DNA from: Aliirhizobium wenxiniae
Lineage (GTDB): Bacteria; Pseudomonadota; Alphaproteobacteria; Rhizobiales; Rhizobiaceae
Direction: 5' to 3'
DNA: 64,000 nt
Assembly: GCF_019511445.1 (NCBI RefSeq)
Contig: NZ_JAEUAN010000021.1
Location: forward strand, 51,778 to 115,777
The notes below the pieces were generated by a model, which worked only from the letters and a program-made list of their open reading frames with translations, made no database searches and had not been told where the DNA came from. Below, piece after piece: positions 52,524 to 60,298 of this stretch; positions within the stretch are counted from its first letter, which is position 1; each line of letters starts with the position of its first letter. Both the position numbers and the translations under genes were made by a program.

Positions 52524-53480
52524 ATGAAGAATTATTCCGGTGCCAGCCAGAGAGCGTGGATAATTCGGAACGCAATGACGCTGTTAACACTGGCGATCGT
52601 CATCTTTTACGCCCTTTTCATTCAGTGGGTCTGGGGCTGGGAGAGCGTATTGGCTTTATGGGAAAGTGCAGGCCTCGGTTCGGCGCTCGTCGCCCTTGTC
52701 GCCCTGCTCGGCACCTATGTCCTGCGCACCTGGCGCATCTACGACTATTTTCCGGCAGAGACCGGAGGCCGTTTCGGCACGCTTCTGCGCCTCACCCAGG
52801 TGCATAATCTTTTGAACATCATGCTGCCGTTCCGCTCCGGCGAGGCGACCTTTCCGCTCCTGATGAAACGCGAGTTCGACCTGTCGCTGGCAAGAAGCAC
52901 CGCAGCACTTTTCGTCATGCGGCTTTTCGACCTGCATGCCCTGCTGGCCGCGGCCGGCATCGGTCTGGTCCTGCAGCATCCGGCGTTTTGGGCCTGGGCG
53001 CTCTGGTTTGTCTTCCTCATCCTGCCCGCTTTCGGTTTTGCCTTGCGTGGTTTCGGTTTGCGGCTGGCAAGAAAAATCCTGCCCGCAAAAGCTGACAAGC
53101 TGCTTGCCGAGGTGGAGGCCGGTCTGCCCGTCGATGCCAACGCCTTTGCCCGCGCCTGGGGCGCGACGCTGATCAACTGGTTCACCAAAATCGCGGTTCT
53201 GGCCTGGGTGCTCGGCCTGCTCGGCGGCTTCTCGATCGCACAAGGGTTTGGCGGCGCGCTCGGCGGCGAACTCTCTTCCGTGCTGCCGGTCCACGCCCCC
53301 GCCGGTGTCGGCACCTATCCCGCGGGCATCAGCGCCGGCGCGATCGCTTTTGGTGCCGAAGCGACGGGCCCGGCTCTGGAAGAATTGGGGCAAGCCGCCG
53401 TCAACACCCACCTCCTCGTCATCGTCTCCTCGCTGATCGGCACGGCGCTGTCGCTGTTTGCGGCGAGGGGGAGAGGGTGA
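52524..53480 (+). CDS. LPG_synthase_TM (UPF0104) flippase-like membrane protein
   Basis: A 318-residue protein with about eight membrane segments. The family motif is VHNLLNIMLPFRSGEATFPLLMKREF near residues 93-120 (quoted in two parts), and the C-terminal block VHAPAGVGTYPAGISAGAIAF. This is the membrane domain shared by lysyl-phosphatidylglycerol flippases (MprF) and AglD-type proteins; here no transferase domain follows. A role in moving lipid-linked sugars across the membrane fits with the divergent GT2 and GT39 genes. That link is inferred from neighbourhood only. Confidence 0.82.
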   Translation: MKNYSGASQRAWIIRNAMTLLTLAIVIFYALFIQWVWGWESVLALWESAGLGSALVALVALLGTYVLRTWRIYDYFPAETGGRFGTLLRLTQVHNLLNIMLPFRSGEATFPLLMKREFDLSLARSTAALFVMRLFDLHALLAAAGIGLVLQHPAFWAWALWFVFLILPAFGFALRGFGLRLARKILPAKADKLLAEVEAGLPVDANAFARAWGATLINWFTKIAVLAWVLGLLGGFSIAQGFGGALGGELSSVLPVHAPAGVGTYPAGISAGAIAFGAEATGPALEELGQAAVNTHLLVIVSSLIGTALSLFAARGRG

Positions 53481-53493
53481 TAGGCAAAAAGCC

Positions 53494-53883
53494 TCAAGCC
53501 AATTTGAGCCCGAGATGCTCTGCCATCGGCAAGTAGTCCTTATCTCGTTGCAGGAGACTGTGGCTGTTTTCGATGCAATAGGTGCCGATTATAAGATCGG
53601 GGGCCTTGCTCGTCGTGAAACCGCGTGAGCGCAAAGCTCTGTAGTTCGATGCCGCTTTGATCGCCAAGGCAGGGGACAGCATCGATACAATAGGGAAATC
53701 TCGAAGATTCTGCTCTATCCAGCGTGCTTGATGAAGGTCCCGCGCGCCCTGTAGCACTTCCATCAGGATAATGTCTCCGAGCAGAATAACCCCGCGCGGT
53801 ATCATTGATCGAAGTATTGAGGCGACGTCGGTATCATCTTTCCGAAAGAGCGAGATCCAGACGGAACTGTCTGCAACGATCAT
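53494..53883 (-). CDS. vapC: VapC-type PIN-domain ribonuclease toxin
   Basis: A 129-residue PIN domain. The start at 53883 shares ATGA with the vapB stop; a longer frame upstream is not used. Acidic active-site residues are visible in MIVADSSVWISLF (Asp5), the Glu of ILMEVLQGA, Asp in APDLIIGTYC and Asp in LLQRDKDY. VapC toxins cut tRNA or rRNA and are held inactive by VapB. Together with the upstream gene this is a classic two-gene module. It lies between the flippase-like gene and the AMP nucleosidase gene, with no other mobile DNA nearby. Confidence 0.88.
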   Translation of the reverse strand: MIVADSSVWISLFRKDDTDVASILRSMIPRGVILLGDIILMEVLQGARDLHQARWIEQNLRDFPIVSMLSPALAIKAASNYRALRSRGFTTSKAPDLIIGTYCIENSHSLLQRDKDYLPMAEHLGLKLA

Positions 53884-54110
53884 TCGCCCTCCTGAAAGCC
53901 CCAATTTGCATATCTGGCGGAATTGCTTCGGGACGTCTCCAGGTCACTCTCCCAGCCGATACCTTCAAGATTATCGATCGCACGCAACTGTTTCTTGATC
54001 CGCACGAAATCTCTCAGCGCCTGATCCACCACAGCCTTCTTGGTCGGCAAACCGCCAAGCTCCATAGCCTCGGCGATCAGTTCGTCATCCAATTCGATAT
54101 TGGTACGCAT
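53880..54110 (-). CDS. vapB: VapB-type antitoxin
   Basis: A 76-residue protein. The N-terminus MRTNIELDDELIAEAMEL is the ribbon-helix-helix DNA-binding motif of type II VapB antitoxins (VapB-RHH, DUF2191-like). The C-terminus is the toxin-binding tail, rich in Asn, Ser and Trp. It would repress its own promoter together with VapC. The last four bases overlap the toxin start. The gap of 60 bases to the upstream AMP nucleosidase gene holds a likely promoter, as ATACACCA repeats flank it (GTGTATG and CATACAC near 54122-54150). Confidence 0.88.
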   Translation of the reverse strand: MRTNIELDDELIAEAMELGGLPTKKAVVDQALRDFVRIKKQLRAIDNLEGIGWESDLETSRSNSARYANWGFQEGE

Positions 54111-54121
54111 GTGAGCCTCGT

Positions 54122-54151
54122 GGTGTATGGATAAAGAAAATCATACACCAC
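54122..54151 (-). promoter_or_regulatory. GTGTATG/CATACAC inverted repeat in the vapBC promoter
   Basis: TGGTGTATG (about 54121-54129) and CATACACCA (about 54143-54151) are inverted copies separated by about 13 bases, just upstream of vapB. VapB-type RHH proteins bind such dyads to autoregulate the operon. The dyad is seen; its use is inferred. Confidence 0.5.
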
Positions 54152-54170
54152 GAGCCGGTTGCTCACAATG

Positions 54171-55673
54171 TCACTGGAACGCCGTCTCGTAGAAGCTTCT
54201 GAGCTTGCGTGAATGCAGCGTCTCGGTCGGCATGGCGGCGAGTTTCTGCACGGCGCGGATGCCGATCTGCAGGTGCTGGCTGACCTGGGTGCGATAGAAG
54301 GCGGTCGCCATGCCCGGCAGTTTCAGTTCGCCATGCAGCGGCCGGTCGGACACGCACAGAAGCGTTCCGTAGGGCACGCGGAAGCGGAACCCGTTGGCGG
54401 CAATCGTGGCCGATTCCATGTCGAGTGCGATGGCGCGCGACTGAGAAAGACGCTTCACCGGTCCGCGCTGGTCGCGCAGTTCCCAGTTGCGGTTGTCGAT
54501 CGTCGCGACCGTGCCGGTGCGCATGATCCGCTTCAGCTCGAAACCCTCATAACCCGTCACTTCCTCGACAGCGCTTTCCAGCGCCTGCTGCACTTCCGCC
54601 AGCGCCGGGATCGGCACCCAGACGGGCAGGTCGTCGTCCAGCACATGGTCCTCGCGCACATAGGCGTGGGCCAGAACATAGTCGCCGAGCCGCTGGCTGT
54701 TTCTCAAACCCGCGCAATGGCCGACCATCAGCCAGGCATGCGGGCGCAGCACGGCGATATGGTCGGTGGCCGTCTTCGCATTGGAAGGGCCGACGCCGAT
54801 ATTGACCAGCGTAATGCCGGAATGATCGTCCTTCTTCAGATGATAGGCCGGCATCTGCGGCATGCGTGTGATCGGAGCCGTCTCCGGCGTATCCTTGCCG
54901 GCAAGTGTTACGACATTGCCGGGCTCGACAAAGGCCGTATAGCCGCCGCCACCTTCCGCCATCAGCTTGCGGGCCCAGGCGGAGAATTCATCGATATAGA
55001 ACTGGTAGTTGGTGAACAGCACAAAGTTCTGGAAATGCTCGGCGCCCGTCGCCGTATAGTGGCTCAACCGCGCCAGGGAATAATCGATACGCTGCGCCGT
55101 AAATGGTGCAAGCGGTCCGGGTTCCCCCGCCGGCGCCTCGTATTCGCCATTGGCGATCAGGTCGTCGGTATTGTTGAGGTCCGGCGTGTCGAAGAGATCG
55201 CGCATCGGAATGTCGGCCATCCCGTTGCTGACCGAAGCCTCCACATGTGCACCCTCGCCGAAGGCGAAATGCAGCGGAATGGGGGTCGTCGATTCCGATA
55301 CGGTGACCGGGATATTGTGATTGCGCATCAAAAGATCGAGCTGTTCGATCAGGTAATGGCGGAACAGTTTTGGCCGCGTCACCGTCGTCGTGTAGATGCC
55401 CGGCGCGGCCACATGGCCGTAGGAAAGCCGCGAATCGGCATGACCGAACGACGTCGTCTCGATCGAGACCTGCGGATAGAAGGCGCGGTAACGACCCGTA
55501 ATATTGCCGCTTCGGGCCAAATCGCCAAAGCTGTCGATCAGGAATTTCGTATTGCGCTCATAAAGCGCCGTCAGCGCGTCGACAGCCTCTTCGGCATTGT
55601 CGAAAACCTTCGGTTCAAACGCATCAGGGCTGATGAAGGAAAGCGGAGAAAGGGAAGAGATTCGTGTGTCCAT
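54171..55673 (-). CDS. amn: AMP nucleosidase
   Basis: A 500-residue enzyme. The N-terminal part has YPQVSIETTSFGHADSRLSYGHV, and the C-terminal phosphorylase-like domain has GITLVNIGVGPSNAKTATDH, HAWLMVGHCAGLRNSQRLGD and the catalytic region SRAIALDMESATIAANGFRF. Amn splits AMP into adenine and ribose 5-phosphate and helps balance adenylates. Length and domain order match rhizobial and E. coli Amn. It is the first gene of a block that continues into vapB-vapC on the same strand, but the vapBC dyad suggests separate control. Confidence 0.92.
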   Translation of the reverse strand: MDTRISSLSPLSFISPDAFEPKVFDNAEEAVDALTALYERNTKFLIDSFGDLARSGNITGRYRAFYPQVSIETTSFGHADSRLSYGHVAAPGIYTTTVTRPKLFRHYLIEQLDLLMRNHNIPVTVSESTTPIPLHFAFGEGAHVEASVSNGMADIPMRDLFDTPDLNNTDDLIANGEYEAPAGEPGPLAPFTAQRIDYSLARLSHYTATGAEHFQNFVLFTNYQFYIDEFSAWARKLMAEGGGGYTAFVEPGNVVTLAGKDTPETAPITRMPQMPAYHLKKDDHSGITLVNIGVGPSNAKTATDHIAVLRPHAWLMVGHCAGLRNSQRLGDYVLAHAYVREDHVLDDDLPVWVPIPALAEVQQALESAVEEVTGYEGFELKRIMRTGTVATIDNRNWELRDQRGPVKRLSQSRAIALDMESATIAANGFRFRVPYGTLLCVSDRPLHGELKLPGMATAFYRTQVSQHLQIGIRAVQKLAAMPTETLHSRKLRSFYETAFQ

Positions 55674-55759
55674 GAGCCATTATAAAGAGATCTCCATGAC
55701 AATCAAACGGCGATCATCATCTCTCTTTTCGCCTTGATGCCGCTTTTCCGGCAACCGGC

Positions 55760-55930
55760 TCAGAGCGTCGCCATGCACTCGCCGCTATTGGAATAGACGC
55801 ACAGGCTGCCGGTGCTGATGTTGAAACCCAGCGGACGCTTGGACGGATGCGTGGCAAGTGCGGCAAAGGACAAGGCAAAGACCGTCATCATCAGGGTGAG
55901 AATGGTCAGGCGGCGTGCGATGGTCGTCAT
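55760..55930 (-). CDS. small secreted protein with a disulfide-capable C-terminus
   Basis: A 56-codon gene not visible at usual size limits. The ATG at 55930 has CGGAG eight bases upstream. The product starts with a signal peptide (ARRLTILTLMMTVFALSFAALA, cleavage near ALA-TH) and ends in a short mature part with two cysteines (GSLCVYSN and GECMATL). Codon use matches the neighbours. Small two-cysteine exported proteins of this kind occur across Rhizobiaceae with unknown role. It lies alone between AMP nucleosidase and DUF2147 genes, all on the minus strand. Confidence 0.55.
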   Translation of the reverse strand: MTTIARRLTILTLMMTVFALSFAALATHPSKRPLGFNISTGSLCVYSNSGECMATL

Positions 55931-56087
55931 GATCCCGGCTCCGATTATGACCAGGCTTGCTTGGTTCCTGGCCGAATGGGGGCAGAATAATGGCGCGCTC
56001 CTGTATGAAGGCTGAGAACCCGTTTCATCTGGCGTTCAGGGTGATTAACGGGCTCCAAGGCCTGATCCCCACTTAGCCGCAAAGAAA

Positions 56088-56109
56088 AAGCCGGCGCTGA
56101 CGCCGGCTT
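56088..56109 (-). terminator. rho-independent terminator after the DUF2147 gene
   Basis: AAGCCGGCG (56088-56096) pairs with CGCCGGCTT (56101-56109). On the minus strand it is followed by TTTCTTTGCGG. Confidence 0.75.
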
Positions 56110-56131
56110 CATGCGGAAGGAAACGCTGATC

Positions 56132-56470
56132 CTAGAGCCGCGTCCATGTCTGCGATTTGCACAAGACCTTGAGCACGCAGCCCTTCATCTTCAGCGTATT
56201 GCCGGCCACCGAGCCGGACCCGCTATAGGTCTTGTCGTTTTCGGGATCGGTGATCTCGCCCGCATAGTCGTTGCCGGTGCCGGACATCTTGCCGATCTGC
56301 TTGCCGGCATGTTTGCCACTCTTCAGCGTGACGCAATAGGCCGATCCGCATTTGCCGATCTCGGCTGTCGCGCCGCTCTGTGTCTTCCAATTGCCCTCGA
56401 TCGGCTCGGCCGCGTGGCCTGCCACGGCACTCATCAGCAACGCCGTTGCCACGGCAAAAGTCTTCAGCAT
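56132..56470 (-). CDS. DUF2147-family exported protein
   Basis: A 112-residue protein with a signal peptide (LKTFAVATALLMSAVAGHA). The mature part is the DUF2147 lipocalin-like beta domain: EGNWKTQSGATAEIGKCG, YCVTLKSGKHAGKQIG, and the C-terminal KMKGCVLKVLCKSQTWTRL, which has a cysteine pair. DUF2147 proteins are periplasmic; some are induced by stress or by membrane damage, but no reaction is known. It has a good terminator and a 500-base gap upstream, so it is monocistronic. Confidence 0.85.
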   Translation of the reverse strand: MLKTFAVATALLMSAVAGHAAEPIEGNWKTQSGATAEIGKCGSAYCVTLKSGKHAGKQIGKMSGTGNDYAGEITDPENDKTYSGSGSVAGNTLKMKGCVLKVLCKSQTWTRL

Positions 56471-56973
56471 GAGATCCCTCCTCAGATCATCATCATCCTC
56501 GGGTTTCGAAAGCCCTCCAGCAGCCGAAACCCGAAGCGCAAATTAGCTTACCCGCACGTAAAGGTAAAGTTGACGATGATTAGGAAATTCGAGGCGATCT
56601 AGGTGGGTCGAAAACAGGCGCTTCGGCCGCGCATTTTCCGCCATTCTCAAAACGGAAGCGAAAAACATGCTGAACAAAGGGTTTAGATCGAAATCCTAAC
56701 GCTTCGTAAACGGAACGCGGAAACCCTTAACACACAGGGGATGTAGTGCTTAACGAAAACTCAAATTTACGAAGCATTTGAACTTTGTTTTCCGCAAGTT
56801 AAGCATTCTTTTTAGTCGGATTTTCGAACCTTGGGTTCATATTGGTCTCATCAAACGAGCGGGAAAAACCGCCACCCTGATGGATTAACAAAGCCGCATA
56901 AGACGGTGGTCCGGAAGGGAATGATGAACAGGGCAGAAAAACAGAAACGGTCTTTAAACAGGGATCAAAACCG
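56471..56973. other. 503-base region upstream of the Sel1-like gene
   Basis: No gene is supported here. The middle is AT-richer than the neighbours and holds CTTAACGAAAACTCAAATTT (56749-56768), a near copy of a motif found at 63634-63652 before the porin, and GTTAAGCATTC near 56799. These resemble half-sites of the cell-cycle regulator CtrA (TTAA-N7-TTAA) but are not full matches. Confidence 0.4.
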
Positions 56974-57240
56974 ATGGCACGCTTTGAAATTTCGACGACT
57001 GAAATGGCCACCATGGGTGGCGAGGCCCGCGCAGAAATCTTCTGCGACATGGGACTGATGTATGCAACGGGCCGCGGGGTCGAAGTCGACCTCGTCTCCG
57101 CCCACAAATGGCTGAACATTGCCGCCATCAAGGGCTCCGACCGCGCCGCCGAACTGCGCGCCGATCTCGCTCCGCAATTGACGAAAATGCAGCTCGCCGA
57201 AGCGCTGCGCGCCGCCCGCGAATGGATGACGGTACACTGA
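56974..57240 (+). CDS. small Sel1-like repeat protein
   Basis: An 88-residue cytosolic protein with one clear Sel1-like repeat (EIFCDMGLMYATGRGVEVDLVSAHKW cut here as DMGLMYATGRGVEVDLVSAH) followed by a second helical pair (LNIAAIKGSDRAAELRADLA). Sel1 repeats are protein-binding helical pairs. It starts MARFEISTTEMAT, without a signal peptide. Single-repeat proteins of this type are widespread in Rhizobiales, where the partner is unknown. It is monocistronic; a 500-base gap with CtrA-like half-sites lies upstream. Confidence 0.75.
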   Translation: MARFEISTTEMATMGGEARAEIFCDMGLMYATGRGVEVDLVSAHKWLNIAAIKGSDRAAELRADLAPQLTKMQLAEALRAAREWMTVH

Positions 57241-57386
57241 GCGTCGACCACGACGGATTTTCACCGCCCCGCAAGAGGGCGGTCAGATAAAACAGAACCG
57301 ACGGATCCGCTTCGGATATCGCGACAATTTTAAACCGCGACCGGCAGAAACAAGGCTGGCGCGGTTTTCTGCGTATCGTGTTCTGA

Positions 57387-57821
57387 TCAGTCCTTGTGGT
57401 CGAAGGTTTCGCGTGCCTCGCGAACGGCGTCATGGTTTTCCACCGCCCAGATCCACACATTGCAGAAGGCGGCGCCCAGCGTCAGGCCCAGCGGCGATAG
57501 CCGATATTCCACTTTCGGCGGCACCGATGGGTGGAGCGTGCGGATCACCAGCCCATCGCGCTCCATCCGGCGCAATGTCTGGGTCAGCATCTTCTGGCTG
57601 ATACCGTCCACATGCCGTGCGAGTTCTGAAAACCGCAATGTCCCTTCATCCCAGAGCGTATCGAGAATGACGACAGTCCACTTGTCGGCAAAACCCGAGA
57701 TCATCTCCCGCACCATGTTCTCGACGCCGGGCGGCACATCTTTCGGGTAATCGCGGGCCTTGTAGGACTGCGCACGAAAAAGTTCCTCGGTCGTGAACAC
57801 GGATTCGTTCGGTTTTCCCAT
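57387..57821 (-). CDS. HxlR-family transcriptional regulator
   Basis: A 144-residue winged helix-turn-helix protein of the HxlR type. The core has ISGFADKWTVVILDTLWDEG, the recognition region LARHVDGISQKMLTQTLRRM and the wing SVPPKVEYRLSPLGLTL. The usual N-terminal redox cysteine of HxlR members is absent; one cysteine lies in AAFCNVWIW. Such regulators respond to aldehydes, quinones or oxidants and often control a neighbouring oxidoreductase. It is divergent from the Tat-signal SDR gene. The gap between them carries two direct repeats and a perfect dyad. Confidence 0.87.
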   Translation of the reverse strand: MGKPNESVFTTEELFRAQSYKARDYPKDVPPGVENMVREMISGFADKWTVVILDTLWDEGTLRFSELARHVDGISQKMLTQTLRRMERDGLVIRTLHPSVPPKVEYRLSPLGLTLGAAFCNVWIWAVENHDAVREARETFDHKD

Positions 57822-57833
57822 TTCTTTCTCACA

Positions 57834-57861
57834 GGTGCCTACGGTACTTTTGGGTGCCTAC
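57834..57861 (-). promoter_or_regulatory. GGTGCCTAC direct repeats, likely HxlR operator
   Basis: GGTGCCTAC occurs at 57834-57842 and again at 57853-57861, 19 bp apart, just upstream of the HxlR start at 57821. HxlR proteins bind close to their own promoter, so autoregulation is likely. Binding itself is inference. Confidence 0.45.
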
Positions 57862-57934
57862 TTTCAAAAAGAGAGTTGGTCAACAACTGTAAGCCCGCAC
57901 CGCTGGTCGCGACCCGCGCATGGTGGTGCCAAAA

Positions 57935-57960
57935 GCCTTATCGTCAGCTGACGATAAGGC
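57935..57960. promoter_or_regulatory. perfect 26-bp palindrome between HxlR and Tat-SDR genes
   Basis: From 57935 to 57960 the sequence is a perfect inverted repeat around CAGCTG (left arm GCCTTATCGTCAG). There is no loop and no U-run, so it is an operator-like dyad and not a terminator. It lies ~100 bases before the SDR start at 58064. Confidence 0.5.
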
Positions 57961-58063
57961 AATGTCGAAAAATGCAGGCGTGACGAACCGGGAAGGTATT
58001 TTCCCGGAACGCTCCCGGCTGCCCTGAACACTGGCTCTCGAAGCAACTAGGGAAACTTTGATT

Positions 58064-58924
58064 ATGGACGATAATTCCAAGAAGTCGGTACTGTCACGCA
58101 GGACTGTGCTGTCCGCAGCCGCAATTGCTCCGGCCGTCGTTGCCGCTGCTGCCGCCGCCGGTGCCGGCACCGCACAGGCACAGCAGTTTAAAACGGCTGA
58201 CAAGGTCGCGATCGTTACCGGCTCCTCGCGCGGCATCGGGGCGGCAACCGCCAAGCGCCTCGCCGCCGACGGTTTCAAGGTCGTCGTCAATTGCCGGGTC
58301 AATCATGACCTTGCCACCGCTGTTGTGCAGGACATCGAAAAGGCCGGTGGTCAGGCCGTGTGGGAACAGGCCGATATCCGCGAACCGACGGCGGTGCGCC
58401 GCCTGTTCGATGTCGCCGAGCGTGAATTCGGTGGTGTCGATGTCGCGGTCGCCAATGCCGGCATCATGAACCTTGCCCCCTTCAGCGAGATGACCGACGA
58501 GGATTTCGACGCGATGGTGGACACCAACGTAAAGGGCAGCTTCAACACCTTGCGCGAAGCGGCTCGTCGCCTGCGCGACGGTGGCCGCATCATCGCCACC
58601 TCGTCGAGCATCGTCCAGCTTCGCTCGCCGACCTACGGGCCGTATGCCGCCAGCAAGGGATCGATGGAAATTTACGCCAACATCCTCGCCAAGGAACTGG
58701 CCGGACGAAAGATTTCGGTCAATGCAATCGCGCCGGGCCTCGTCGCGACCTCGCTCTTCCTCGATGGCAAGACGGACGCGCAGGTGGCCGGTTTCGCCCA
58801 ACGCACGCCGCATGGCCGGATCGGCGAGCCGGAAGATATCGCCGCCATGGTTGCCTTCCTCTGCAGCCCGGATGGCTGGTGGGTCAACGGCCAGACGCTC
58901 TACACCAATGGCGGCGTCGTCTGA
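58064..58924 (+). CDS. short-chain dehydrogenase with a Tat-type signal peptide
   Basis: A 286-residue SDR. The ATG at 58064 opens MDDNSKKSVLSRRTVLSAAA, a twin-arginine motif (SRRTVL), a hydrophobic segment and an AQA cleavage site near residue 39. The SDR part has IVTGSSRGIGAATAKRL, VAVANAGIMN, catalytic Ser in TSSSIVQL and the YxxxK site in YGPYAASKGS. It ends with the usual C-terminal VNGQTLYTNGGVV. SDRs use NAD(P)H and are almost always cytosolic; a folded, cofactor-loaded form exported by Tat would be unusual but fits the signal. It is divergent from an HxlR regulator, which likely controls it. Confidence 0.85.
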   Translation: MDDNSKKSVLSRRTVLSAAAIAPAVVAAAAAAGAGTAQAQQFKTADKVAIVTGSSRGIGAATAKRLAADGFKVVVNCRVNHDLATAVVQDIEKAGGQAVWEQADIREPTAVRRLFDVAEREFGGVDVAVANAGIMNLAPFSEMTDEDFDAMVDTNVKGSFNTLREAARRLRDGGRIIATSSSIVQLRSPTYGPYAASKGSMEIYANILAKELAGRKISVNAIAPGLVATSLFLDGKTDAQVAGFAQRTPHGRIGEPEDIAAMVAFLCSPDGWWVNGQTLYTNGGVV

Positions 58925-58948
58925 GATCAGCCACTGAGAAGCGAAATG

Positions 58949-58979
58949 AAAGGGCCGGGTGTTCTTGACCCGGCCTTTG
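58949..58979. terminator. bidirectional terminator between Tat-SDR and aminotransferase genes
   Basis: AAAGGGCCGGGT (58949-58960) pairs, with one bulged G, with ACCCGGCCTTT (58968-58978), with T-runs on the right and A-runs on the left. Confidence 0.75.
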
Positions 58980-58982
58980 TTC

Positions 58983-60092
58983 TTAAAGAGACTTCAAAAC
59001 CTGCGGCAATGCTGCCTCCAGAAGCGCCATGTCGGCTTCTTTCCCGGCGCTGATGCGGATGCAGCGGTTAAGCGGCTCGACACCCGGCATGCGAATGAAG
59101 ACGCCGTGGCCCAGAAGCCCATCGACGATGGCCCGCGCATAAGCGGCATCGCGCCCGCAATCGATGGCGACGAAATTGGTGGCAGAGGGCAGGGCTTGCA
59201 AACCGTTCGCCGCAGCGATTGCCGAGATCCGCTCACGCGATGCCTTGATGTCGCTGATCACTTGGCCGAGATAGGTCTGATCCTTCAACGCCGCGATGGC
59301 ACCTGCGACCGCGATCCGGTTCATGCCGAAATGGTTGCGGATCTTGTCGAAGGCTTTTGCCGTCCCTTCCGTGGTGATCGCATAACCGACGCGCGCGCCG
59401 GCCATTCCGTAAGCCTTTGAAAAGGTGCGCGTGCGAATGACGTTCGGCAGGTCGATCAGCGCGTCGATCGGCGGCGTCGAACTGGCAGGCGCGGTTTCGC
59501 AATAGGCCTCGTCGAGCACGAGCAGCGTCGTTTCCGGCAGCGCCCTGGCGAAAGCCACAACCTCGTCGGCCTCCCACCAGCTGCCCATCGGATTGTCCGG
59601 ATTGGCGAAATAGACGAGCGGCGCATTGGTCCGGCGCACGGCGTCCAAAAGCCCGTTGATGTCTTCCCTGTCCTTGATATAGGGCACGGTGACGAGTTGG
59701 CCGCCGAAGCCCGCGACATGGAAGTTGAATGTCGGATATCCGCCGAAGGACGTCACGACCTGCATGCCGGGATCGATGACCAGCCGCACGATCTGGCCGA
59801 GCAGGCTGTCCACGCCTTCCCCGATCGCAAGATTTTCCGGCCGACATTTCAGATGTGCTGCAAGTGCGGCCTTGAGGTCGAAATTCTCCGGGTCCGCATA
59901 TTTCCAGATGCCCGTCGCCGCCTCCGCCATCGCTGAAAGCACGGAAGGCGCCGGGCCAAAACCGTTTTCATTGGCGCCGATGCGCGCCTTGACGGGGGAA
60001 CCGCTCTTTCGCTCCAGCGCCTCAGGTCCGACAAAGGGCACGGTGGAGGGGAGAGAAGCCATAAGCGGCGTGAAGCGGGAAAATGCGGTCAT
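58983..60092 (-). CDS. histidinol-phosphate-type aminotransferase family protein
   Basis: A 369-residue PLP enzyme of fold type I. Blocks: KARIGANENGFGPAPSVLSA (substrate arm), AIGEGVDSLLGQIVRLV, VTSFGGYPTFNFHVAG, FANPDNPMGSWWEADE, LLVLDEAYCETAP, and the PLP lysine in RTFSKAYGMAGARVGYAI. This is the HisC/HisC-like group; rhizobia have several copies, and this one has no his operon nearby, so it may act on other amino acids (for example aromatic). It converges with the Tat-SDR gene across a shared terminator. Confidence 0.87.
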   Translation of the reverse strand: MTAFSRFTPLMASLPSTVPFVGPEALERKSGSPVKARIGANENGFGPAPSVLSAMAEAATGIWKYADPENFDLKAALAAHLKCRPENLAIGEGVDSLLGQIVRLVIDPGMQVVTSFGGYPTFNFHVAGFGGQLVTVPYIKDREDINGLLDAVRRTNAPLVYFANPDNPMGSWWEADEVVAFARALPETTLLVLDEAYCETAPASSTPPIDALIDLPNVIRTRTFSKAYGMAGARVGYAITTEGTAKAFDKIRNHFGMNRIAVAGAIAALKDQTYLGQVISDIKASRERISAIAAANGLQALPSATNFVAIDCGRDAAYARAIVDGLLGHGVFIRMPGVEPLNRCIRISAGKEADMALLEAALPQVLKSL

Positions 60093-60298
60093 GTCAGTAC
60101 TGTCCGGTTGAAAGCCGCGTCACAATAGAAAGCTTTCGCCGGCGCGCAAGGGCAGGAGTTCCCCTTGCTGACCTCCGTCGCACCGATTCGCCGGTCATGT
60201 CCCGGATACGAATGCGCCCCAAGGTTTAAGTTGGAATATTGTGCAATTTTAGAGATTACTGAAGCGAGGAAGCAATCTTTCCGGCGCATCATGGCAAC

